A DNA stretch of 64,000 nt from Rhizobium sp. AAP43 (GTDB lineage Bacteria; Pseudomonadota; Alphaproteobacteria; Rhizobiales; Rhizobiaceae), in NCBI RefSeq assembly GCF_001296045.1, contig NZ_LJHS01000027.1, positions 1 through 64,000 on the forward strand, in the 5' to 3' direction. A program made the position numbers and the translations under genes. The notes below the pieces were generated by a model that was given only the letters and a program-made list of their open reading frames with translations, searched no databases and was not told the DNA's origin. Positions 57,545-64,000 of the stretch are shown piece after piece. How positions within the stretch are numbered: the stretch's first letter is position 1; each line of letters opens with the position of its first letter.

Positions 57545-58833
57545 GCCCTGATCGACAGGGGGCAATCGAGGTCATCACCTTTGGCTGCCGGCTAAACACT
57601 TACGAGTCAGAGGTGATGAAGGCCGAGGCGGCAAAGGCCGGCCTAACCGACGCCATTCTCGTCAACACCTGCGCGGTAACGTCAGAAGCGGTGCGCCAGG
57701 CACGCCAGGCGATCCGCCGGGCACGCCGGGAGAACCCGGAAGCCCGCATCATCGTCACCGGCTGCGCCGCCCAGACCGAGGCGCAAAACTTCGCTGATAT
57801 GCCCGAGGTCGATGCCGTCCTCGGCAACGAGGAAAAGCTGAAGGCCGAGCACTATCGCCGCCTGCCGGATTTCGGCGTCTCGGCCGAGGAAAAGGTCGCC
57901 GTCAACGACATCATGAGTGTGACCGAGACGGCGCCGCAGCTGGTGGCGCATATCGACGGTCATGTTCGCGGCTTTCTCCAGGTCCAGAATGGCTGCGACC
58001 ATCGCTGCACCTTCTGCATCATCCCCTATGGTCGCGGAAATTCCCGTTCGGTGCCCATGGGCGCCGTCGTGGAGCAGGCCCGCAAGCTGGTTGAGAACGG
58101 CTACCGCGAGGTGGTGCTGACCGGGGTGGATGCGACGAGCTATGGCGCAGACCTCCCCGGCACGCCGACCCTCGGCCTTCTCGCCAAGACACTGCTGAAA
58201 CAGGTGCCGGAGATCCTGCGTCTGCGCCTCTCCTCGATCGACAGCATCGAGGCGGACAGCCATCTCTTCGACCTGATTGCCGACGAGCCCCGCTTCATGC
58301 CGCATCTGCACCTCTCATTGCAGCATGGCGACGACATGATCCTGAAGCGCATGAAACGCCGGCATTCCCGCGCCGACGCCTTGGCCTTTGCCGAACAGGT
58401 TCGAAGCCTGAGGCCCGGCTTTGCTTTCGGCGCCGACATGATCGCAGGCTTTCCAACCGAGACCGCGGAAATGGCTGCCAATTCCGCGCGCCTAGCCGAG
58501 GATATCGGCATCGCACATCTGCACGTCTTTCCCTACAGCCCGCGACCTGGAACGCCTGCGGCACGCATGCCGCAACTCGATAGGGCGCTGGTGAAGACAC
58601 GCGCAGCCGAGCTTCGCGAAACGGCAGAGCGACTGCGGGCACAGCATCTGGTGTCACGTGTCGGCACACGACAGAAGCTGCTGGTCGAGCGCAACGAAAT
58701 GGCGCATACGGAAGACTTCACCCTCGTCGCGACGCCCGGCATGAAACCCGGGACTTTTGCCGAGGTTTTGATCGGTGGTCAGAATGGCCGCCATCTGACG
58801 ATTGCATCAGCAGCGGACAGCGCTGCGGCCTGA
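57541..58833 (+). CDS. mtaB: tRNA t6A37 methylthiotransferase
   Basis: A 430-residue radical-SAM enzyme that adds the methylthio group of ms2t6A37 in tRNA. The N-terminal cluster cysteines lie in [26 protein letters not shown] and [10 protein letters not shown]; the radical-SAM motif is [15 protein letters not shown] near residue 151. A C-terminal TRAM-like part ends the protein. The gene starts with GTG at 57541, overlapping dapF. The MtaB class is chosen over MiaB from the short length and the order of motifs; this is probable, not certain. Confidence 0.92.
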   Translation: MSPDRQGAIEVITFGCRLNTYESEVMKAEAAKAGLTDAILVNTCAVTSEAVRQARQAIRRARRENPEARIIVTGCAAQTEAQNFADMPEVDAVLGNEEKLKAEHYRRLPDFGVSAEEKVAVNDIMSVTETAPQLVAHIDGHVRGFLQVQNGCDHRCTFCIIPYGRGNSRSVPMGAVVEQARKLVENGYREVVLTGVDATSYGADLPGTPTLGLLAKTLLKQVPEILRLRLSSIDSIEADSHLFDLIADEPRFMPHLHLSLQHGDDMILKRMKRRHSRADALAFAEQVRSLRPGFAFGADMIAGFPTETAEMAANSARLAEDIGIAHLHVFPYSPRPGTPAARMPQLDRALVKTRAAELRETAERLRAQHLVSRVGTRQKLLVERNEMAHTEDFTLVATPGMKPGTFAEVLIGGQNGRHLTIASAADSAAA

Positions 58834-58852
58834 CAGACGGAACAGAGTGACC

Positions 58853-60232
58853 ATGGCCCTCGGCTTCATCAAGAAAGTCTTCACCTTCGGCAAGGAGAAG
58901 CCAGCAGACCCCGCGTCAGACACGAGCGAGACGCGGCTGACCGATGCCGAGAAGGCCGTGATTGCAACGGAGACCGAGCCAACCGACAGGATCGAAGACT
59001 TGCCACTGGCCGCAGACCCTGTGCTGCCGGAAGAAATGGAGACCGCAGGCGGACCTGCGGGCGATCTGGAGACAGTTCCGCTGGACCTGCTCCGCGCTGA
59101 AGTCGAAGCCGAAAGCGAAAACGCTTCTGATGACCTGGATGCACTCCCGACCATCGAGGAGGCCGCAAGGGCGGACGCGGACGTGAAGCCCGCTCTTCTC
59201 GATGAAGCCCATGACGTCGACGAAGAAGAAACCGTAACACCAAGCCTGCCGAAGGGCTTTGCCGCCTATGCTCCAAGCGCCTCCGAACCGAAAGCGTCAG
59301 AACCGGAGGAGAAGCTCAGCTGGTTTCAACGTCTGAAGGCTGGCCTTTTCCGTACGTCATCGCAGCTGACTGGCCAGATCACCGCCCTTTTTACCAAGCG
59401 CAAGCTGGATGACGAGACGCTGGAAGAACTGGAAGATCTTCTGATCCAGGCCGATCTCGGCGTCGAAACGGCGCTGCGCATCACCGACACGCTGGCCTCC
59501 GAGCGATATGGCAAGGACGTGACCGGCGAAGACGTGACCAAGATCATGGCAGCCGAAATCGTCAAGGCGCTGACGCCGGTTGCCAAGCCTCTGGCGCTCG
59601 ATCTCAATCACAAGCCGCATGTTATCCTCGTCGTCGGGGTCAACGGCACCGGCAAGACAACCACGATCGGCAAGCTGGCGGCAAAACTGTCCGGCTCCGG
59701 CCTGAAGGTTATGCTGGCAGCCGGCGACACGTTCCGCGCAGCGGCCATCGAGCAGCTGAAGATCTGGGCCGATCGCACAGGTTCCAGCTTCATCGGCACA
59801 AAACTTGGCGCAGACGCCGCCGGCTTGGCTTACGAGGCCTTCGAGAAAGCCAAGGCAGAGAAGGCCGACGTCCTGATCATCGACACGGCTGGCCGCCTGC
59901 AGAACAAGACCGAGCTGATGGCCGAACTGGAAAAGATCGTCCGCGTGCTCGGCAAGCTTGATCCGGAAGCGCCACACACGGTCTTGCAAACGCTCGACGC
60001 GACCACCGGCCAGAACGCGCTGCAGCAGGTTGAGATCTTCCGCAATGTGGCCGGCGTCAACGGCCTGATCATGACCAAGCTCGATGGCACGGCCCGTGGC
60101 GGCATTCTTGTCGCCATCGCCGCCAAGCACAAACTGCCCGTCTATTTCATCGGCGTCGGCGAAGGCATCGACGACCTCGAACCCTTCGAGGCAGAAGACT
60201 TCGCCAGCGCCATTGCCGGCATCGCGCGCTGA
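58853..60232 (+). CDS. ftsY: SRP receptor FtsY
   Basis: A 459-residue SRP receptor. The N-terminal A domain (about 1-145) is long and acidic and starts with a basic amphipathic segment, MALGFIKKVFTFGKEK. The NG domain follows: SWFQRLKAGLFRTSSQLTGQI, G1 GVNGTGKTTTIGKLA (about residue 263), AAGDTFRAAAIEQL, DTAGRLQNKTELMAEL, TKLDGTARGGI and VYFIGVGEGIDDLEPF. It docks Ffh-ribosome complexes at the membrane. ATG at 58853 lies 20 bp after mtaB; the longer frame to 58802 would overlap it. Confidence 0.96.
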   Translation: MALGFIKKVFTFGKEKPADPASDTSETRLTDAEKAVIATETEPTDRIEDLPLAADPVLPEEMETAGGPAGDLETVPLDLLRAEVEAESENASDDLDALPTIEEAARADADVKPALLDEAHDVDEEETVTPSLPKGFAAYAPSASEPKASEPEEKLSWFQRLKAGLFRTSSQLTGQITALFTKRKLDDETLEELEDLLIQADLGVETALRITDTLASERYGKDVTGEDVTKIMAAEIVKALTPVAKPLALDLNHKPHVILVVGVNGTGKTTTIGKLAAKLSGSGLKVMLAAGDTFRAAAIEQLKIWADRTGSSFIGTKLGADAAGLAYEAFEKAKAEKADVLIIDTAGRLQNKTELMAELEKIVRVLGKLDPEAPHTVLQTLDATTGQNALQQVEIFRNVAGVNGLIMTKLDGTARGGILVAIAAKHKLPVYFIGVGEGIDDLEPFEAEDFASAIAGIAR

Positions 60233-60259
60233 GCGCCGTAAACACCAGGAATCGACACC

Positions 60260-60901
60260 ATGTCGGATACATCCACCGATACCCACGCCTCCAAGGCGGA
60301 CAAGCAGCACCCATTTCTCAAGATCGCGCTTGAACTCGGGCCGCTCCTAGTATTTCTGTTTGCAAACCTGCGTGCTGAGTGGCTTGCGAGCACATTCCCA
60401 ATATTGGCGGTCATCGGTGAACCGCTGTTGATTGCGGCCGCCGTGTTTATGATCGCAACGGTGATCTCGCTAGCTATTTCGAAGATTGTCTTCAAGCATC
60501 TGCCAGTGATGCCACTTGTGTCGGGAATATTTGTCCTCATTTTCGGCGGGTTGTCGATCTGGCTGCAGGACGGCACATTTTTCAAGATGAAGCCGACAAT
60601 CGTCAACACCCTGTTCGGGTTGGTTCTGCTCGGCGGTCTTGTATTCAGGACATCATTGCTTGGTTACGTTTTCAATACCGCCTTTCAGCTCGATGCCGAA
60701 GGTTGGAGAAAGCTGACGATCCGTTGGGGCATCTTTTTCCTGTTTCTTGCGGTAGTCAACGAAGTGGTCTGGCGAAACTTTTCTGCCACCTTCTGGGCCT
60801 ATTTCAAAGTCGTAGGTGTAATGCCCATCACCATCCTGTTCACGCTGGCGCAGATGCCGCTGATCATGAAACACTCGCTGGAAGACAAGGAAGAGAAATG
60901 A
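60260..60901 (+). CDS. Septation protein A, YciB family
   Basis: A 213-residue inner-membrane protein of the YciB/IspZ (septation protein A) family with about six hydrophobic segments: [109 protein letters not shown]. It affects cell-envelope integrity and division in other species. It is codirectional with ftsY (27 bp gap) and overlaps the DUF2585 gene by four bases. Confidence 0.93.
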   Translation: MSDTSTDTHASKADKQHPFLKIALELGPLLVFLFANLRAEWLASTFPILAVIGEPLLIAAAVFMIATVISLAISKIVFKHLPVMPLVSGIFVLIFGGLSIWLQDGTFFKMKPTIVNTLFGLVLLGGLVFRTSLLGYVFNTAFQLDAEGWRKLTIRWGIFFLFLAVVNEVVWRNFSATFWAYFKVVGVMPITILFTLAQMPLIMKHSLEDKEEK

Positions 60902-61488
60902 CCGACACGATGAGCCGGGCGGGCGACACCTCCACGACGCGTTTCTGGCTGGTGGTGACGGCGGTCATCATCCTGGTTCAGGTCATTTCGCAGTATCTGA
61001 TGGGCCGTATCTGGATCTGCGAATGCGGCTACGTGAAACTCTTTGAGGCCGGTGTGAACACGCCCGGAAACTCCCAGCACCTGTTCGACTGGTATACGCC
61101 GTCGCACATCATCCATGGCTTCCTGTTTTACGGGCTCGGCTGGCTGATCATGCGCCGTAAACCCGTCGCGGCCCGGCTTGCGCTTTCGGCGCTGATCGAA
61201 GCGGCCTGGGAGCTCCTTGAGAATTCACCCATCATCATCAACCGCTATCGCAGCGCCACCATGGCCGTCGGCTATACCGGCGACAGCATCCTCAATTCAG
61301 GGATGGACATGGTGTCGATGATCGCAGGCTTCCTATTTGCTGCACGCGCGCCGGTCTGGCTGACCGTCACCATCGCCCTCGTCTTCGAGGTGCTGACCGC
61401 ATTCGTCATTCGCGACAACCTGACCTTGAACGTGTTGATGCTGGTCTGGCCGGTGGAAGCCGTCAAGATCTGGCAGGGTGGGCTCTGA
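60898..61488 (+). CDS. DUF2585 family membrane protein
   Basis: A 196-residue membrane protein with five to six segments. The family marks are [67 protein letters not shown] and [20 protein letters not shown]. Two Cys in CEC and several His near the first loop are suggestive of metal contact, but nothing is proven. ATG at 60898 overlaps the YciB stop (ATGA). The longer frame reading in from 60703 is the shadow of yciB. Confidence 0.88.
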   Translation: MTDTMSRAGDTSTTRFWLVVTAVIILVQVISQYLMGRIWICECGYVKLFEAGVNTPGNSQHLFDWYTPSHIIHGFLFYGLGWLIMRRKPVAARLALSALIEAAWELLENSPIIINRYRSATMAVGYTGDSILNSGMDMVSMIAGFLFAARAPVWLTVTIALVFEVLTAFVIRDNLTLNVLMLVWPVEAVKIWQGGL

Positions 61489-61491
61489 GGC

Positions 61492-62082
61492 TCAGGAGCC
61501 AGACAGAGCCTTCTCGATTGCCGGCATGAGCTGCGTCTGAAACGTCTCCGGATCGAAGGGGCCGACCTTCTTGTAAAGGATCGTGCCATCAGCGCCGACG
61601 AGATAACTTTCGGGGATGCCATAGACGCCCCAGTCGATCGCCGCCTTGCCATTGGGATCGACGCCGATGGCCTTGTAGGGATTGCCGAGTTCGCCCAGGA
61701 ACCGGAGAGCGTTGTCGTTGCGGTCCTTGTAGTTGATGCCGACCACCGTGACGCGCGGATCCTTCGAAAGCTCGAGCAGCATCGGGTGCTCCTGCCGGCA
61801 GGGCACGCACCAGGAGGCAAAGACATTGACCAGCGTCAGCTTGCCTTGGATGGCAGCTGTCGTCAGGGCTGGACGATCAGCCCCTTCAAGCGCCGGCAGG
61901 TTGAGCGCCGGCGCCTTGGTACCCAGAAGTGCCGACGGGATTTCATTGACGTCCCGGCCAGACTGGAGCTGGGTCAGGAAAACGGCGGCAAGACCGGCGA
62001 AAACCACCAGAGGCAAAGCCGCCACAAGATAGCGGCCACGGCTCTTCGGCAGGGTTTGTTGTTCATCTTCTGGAGCGCTCAT
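61492..62082 (-). CDS. ccmG: Cytochrome c biogenesis thiol:disulfide protein CcmG/DsbE
   Basis: A 196-residue membrane-anchored thioredoxin-like protein that keeps the apocytochrome c CXXCH cysteines reduced. One N-terminal membrane segment (YLVAALPLVVFAGLAAVFLT) is followed by the thioredoxin domain with WCVPC (NVFASWCVPCRQEHPML) and GVYGIPESYLVGADGTILYK. Start ATG at 62082, overlapping ccmD by four bases. It is the last gene of the ccmABCDG run on this strand. Confidence 0.94.
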   Translation of the reverse strand: MSAPEDEQQTLPKSRGRYLVAALPLVVFAGLAAVFLTQLQSGRDVNEIPSALLGTKAPALNLPALEGADRPALTTAAIQGKLTLVNVFASWCVPCRQEHPMLLELSKDPRVTVVGINYKDRNDNALRFLGELGNPYKAIGVDPNGKAAIDWGVYGIPESYLVGADGTILYKKVGPFDPETFQTQLMPAIEKALSGS

Positions 62083-62255
62083 GGAGAGGATGTCTCACCA
62101 GCTGCAATCGCGGAACGACGCCGGATGCCTTGCTCTTCCAGAGATTTCAATTCAGCCTGCCGGGCACGGCCATCGAGCCAGGTCCAGGCGATGAGCCCGA
62201 GGCAAATGCCGCCTGCGGCAAGATAGGATCCGATGACGTAAAAAGCGTGGCTCAT
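62079..62255 (-). CDS. ccmD: Heme exporter protein CcmD
   Basis: A 58-residue single-span membrane protein: HAFYVIGSYLAAGGICLGLIAWTWLDGRARQAELKSLEEQGIRRRS. The hydrophobic segment is followed by a basic cytoplasmic tail with conserved RARQ/AELxxLE, as in CcmD. It helps release holo-CcmE from the CcmABC complex. The ATG at 62255 overlaps ccmC by four bases; the longer frame to 62468 is a shadow of ccmC. Confidence 0.9.
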   Translation of the reverse strand: MSHAFYVIGSYLAAGGICLGLIAWTWLDGRARQAELKSLEEQGIRRRSAIAAGETSSP

Positions 62256-63019
62256 GCGGCATGCTCCCGTCCGGCCTGGCGCGCGGCCAGACGACGTTGG
62301 GCAGCCACACGTCGCCGCCAGATCTCGTTCCGCATCGCCATCAGATGCAGCGTGAAGAACAGACAGGTAAAGGCAAGCGCCATGACCAGGAGCGGCCAGA
62401 GAAACGCGGGATCGATCGTCGGTCCGTCGAGCCGCATGACGCTGGCTGGCTGGTGCAGCGTATTCCACCAGTCGACGGAGAACTTGATGATTGGAATATT
62501 GACGAATCCGACCAGGATCAACACGGCGCTAAGCCGGGCTGCCCGAGATGCGTCGTCCATGGCGCGGTTGAGCGCAATCAGACCGAGATACATGATGAAG
62601 AGAATGAAGACCGAGGTCAGTCGCGCATCCCAGACCCACCACGTGCCCCACATTGGCTTGCCCCAGAGCGATCCGGTGATGAGCGCAATCAACGTAAAGG
62701 CAGCACCAAGCGGTGCGGCAGCCCGGTGACTGACATCCGCAAGCGGATGACGCCAGACCAGTGTACCGATCGCGGACAGCGCCATCACGGAATAACACAT
62801 CATCGAGAGCCAGGCGGCCGGCACATGCACATACATGATCCGGACCGTATCGCCCTGCTGATAATCGACCTCGGAGCCGAAACTCATATAGAGGCCGGCG
62901 ATGAAGAGGAGCAGCGTCAGCCCCGAAAGCCACGGCAGGATGGCTGCCGCAAGCGCGAGAAAACGCGTGGGATTGGCGAGATCGCCGATCTTGGAAATGG
63001 CAAAACTGCTGTTCGTCAT
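62252..63019 (-). CDS. ccmC: Heme exporter protein CcmC
   Basis: A 255-residue membrane protein with six segments and the tryptophan-rich heme motif WGTWWVWDARLTS. Conserved periplasmic His residues include YVHVPAAWLSM and the DWWNTLHQPASV loop. It loads heme onto CcmE. It overlaps ccmD and is separated from ccmB by about 60 bp. Confidence 0.95.
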   Translation of the reverse strand: MTNSSFAISKIGDLANPTRFLALAAAILPWLSGLTLLLFIAGLYMSFGSEVDYQQGDTVRIMYVHVPAAWLSMMCYSVMALSAIGTLVWRHPLADVSHRAAAPLGAAFTLIALITGSLWGKPMWGTWWVWDARLTSVFILFIMYLGLIALNRAMDDASRAARLSAVLILVGFVNIPIIKFSVDWWNTLHQPASVMRLDGPTIDPAFLWPLLVMALAFTCLFFTLHLMAMRNEIWRRRVAAQRRLAARQAGREHAA

Positions 63020-63079
63020 GTCTTGCTTCTACCCCTATTCAAACCTGCTCGCAATTGATCCTGGTCAACGGCAGGTGCC

Positions 63080-63739
63080 TCAGTCTGCGGCATTGCGCAG
63101 CGCCAGCGCCGCGGACAGCGGCCCGATCACGGCGAATAACAATGTGAGCGCCACGAGAAACAGGAAGGGCGGCAGGAAGGGTGCCGGATCCTGGACCGCT
63201 GCATAGGAAGCGCCCACCCCGAAGATCAGCACCGGGACCGCCAGTGGCAACACAAGGATCGACACCAGGAGACCACCGCGCGGCAAGGCCACTGCCACGG
63301 CGGCACCCGCTGCACCGATAAAGGTAATGGCCGGCGACCCGACAAGCAGCGTCAGCATCACTGCACCGATCGCCTTTTCGTCCATGTTCATGAACAGGCC
63401 GAGAAGCGGCGACGCAACGACCAAGGGCAAGCCTGTGGCAAGCCAATGGGCAAGGCATTTCACCAGCACGGTCAACACCAGCGGCGTTTCCTGCATGAGA
63501 AGCACATCAAGCGCTCCGTCCTCGCGCTCGGCCTGAAACAGACGATCAAGGCCAAGCAGGGAGGAGAGCAGGGCGCCAATCCACACGATCGCCGGCCCGA
63601 TGCGCGAGAGGAGATTGAGATCCGGGCCAACGGCGAAGGGCACGACCGCAACCACCGTCATGAAGAAGAGAACGCCGATCAGCGCCCCACCGCCAGAGCG
63701 CACCGAGAGTTTAAGGTCACGGAGAAGAAGGGCCATCAT
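63080..63739 (-). CDS. ccmB: Heme exporter protein CcmB
   Basis: A 219-residue inner-membrane permease with about six segments. It begins MMALLLRDLKLSVRSGGGALIGVLFFMTVVAVVPFAVGPDLNLLSRIGPAIVWIGALLSSLLGLDRLFQAEREDGALD, typical of CcmB. With CcmA it forms the ABC module that drives release of CcmE. Its ATG at 63739 overlaps the ccmA stop by four bases. Confidence 0.94.
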   Translation of the reverse strand: MMALLLRDLKLSVRSGGGALIGVLFFMTVVAVVPFAVGPDLNLLSRIGPAIVWIGALLSSLLGLDRLFQAEREDGALDVLLMQETPLVLTVLVKCLAHWLATGLPLVVASPLLGLFMNMDEKAIGAVMLTLLVGSPAITFIGAAGAAVAVALPRGGLLVSILVLPLAVPVLIFGVGASYAAVQDPAPFLPPFLFLVALTLLFAVIGPLSAALALRNAAD

Positions 63740-64000
63740 GCGGCGGCCTCTTCGTCGGCAACACTGAAGCCGGTGAGTTCAAGGCCCTGCGCACCCTCCA
63801 GCCCAAGCGGATGATGCGTCGCCGCAATCACGATGCCGCCGGCCGCCCGATGGCGCCGCACAAGATCTTCGAACATGGCGTCGGCGCGCCGGTCCAGCGC
63901 TGCCGTCGGCTCATCAAGAATCCAGACGGGTCGATGCGCCACCAGAAGGCGGGCCATCGCGAATCGCCGCTGCTGGCCAGCCGACAAATAGCCATAAGGC
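63736..64000 (-). CDS. ccmA: Heme exporter ATP-binding protein CcmA (partial)
   Basis: The C-terminal part of an ABC ATPase, cut at the window edge, so the Walker A half is not visible. Present are the signature region PYGYLSAGQQRRFAMARLL, Walker B VWILDEPTAALDRRAD and the H-loop ATHHPLGL. The SAGQQRR form of the signature is typical of CcmA. It powers the CcmABCD complex. The frame is open to the window end and its stop overlaps ccmB. Confidence 0.92.
   Translation of the reverse strand, partial: PYGYLSAGQQRRFAMARLLVAHRPVWILDEPTAALDRRADAMFEDLVRRHRAAGGIVIAATHHPLGLEGAQGLELTGFSVADEEAAA

Overview
The window looks like a chromosomal segment of a GC-rich alphaproteobacterium in the Rhizobiaceae (Agrobacterium/Rhizobium/Sinorhizobium type). 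The pointers are a SAM-II riboswitch in front of metA, an rpoH2-type heat-shock sigma factor behind a general-stress (EcfG/RpoE2-type) promoter, rhizobial small proteins, and mosaic palindromic intergenic repeats. Almost everything is housekeeping or core metabolism. I see no prophage, insertion sequence, CRISPR array or rRNA. The window ends inside ccmA.

Layout. 1-1100: no convincing gene; a GC-rich, hairpin-rich block (1-560) and a patch of palindromic repeats (587-1060). 1.1-8.8 kb: DUF1737 protein, CitE-like lyase, leuD, a CPT-like kinase, a PLP dehydratase, leuB, rpoH2 and an MFS exporter. 8.9-12.4 kb: LysR regulator, a decayed fragment of an rpoH gene, a glutathione transferase and an M48 lipoprotein protease. 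12.6-20.8 kb: the thiamine ABC importer thiBPQ under a TPP riboswitch, an SbmA/BacA-like transporter whose nucleotide-binding domain has lost its ATPase motifs plus a coupled 57-residue membrane protein, an ABC-F ATPase and thiamine pyrophosphokinase. 21.1-29.4 kb: two overlapping small genes, metA with a SAM-II riboswitch and terminator, galM, tRNA-Gly, a YbaK-type deacylase, a thioredoxin/TPR protein, a Lon-N protein, a Trm112-like protein, a UbiH-type hydroxylase and tesB. 29.4-41.6 kb: glnK-amtB with a sigma-54/NtrC-type control region, ftsK, lolA, xthA, a cyclic-nucleotide-binding protein, a CenR-like response regulator, an L,D-transpeptidase, an aldo/keto reductase, an amino-acid ABC pair and ppk2. 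42-50 kb: leuC, a DMT transporter, rplS, a TauE transporter, then trmD, rimM, rpsP, chorismate mutase and ffh. 50-64 kb: a secreted protein, a metallo-beta-lactamase-fold hydrolase, a second TPP riboswitch driving thiCOSGE, dapF, mtaB, ftsY, yciB, a DUF2585 protein and the ccm cytochrome c maturation genes.

Two themes tie the genes together. First, thiamine: uptake (thiBPQ), de novo synthesis (thiCOSGE) and final phosphorylation (pyrophosphokinase) are all present, and two separate TPP riboswitches each sit before a hairpin that can mask the start of translation. Second, leucine: leuD, leuB and leuC, with the two isomerase subunits about 39 kb apart. The items I would look at first are the degenerate-NBD transporter with its small partner, the structured block at the left edge, the rpoH remnant, and the perfect 10-bp palindrome between ppk2 and leuC. 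Functions are assigned by reading protein motifs; no database search was run.
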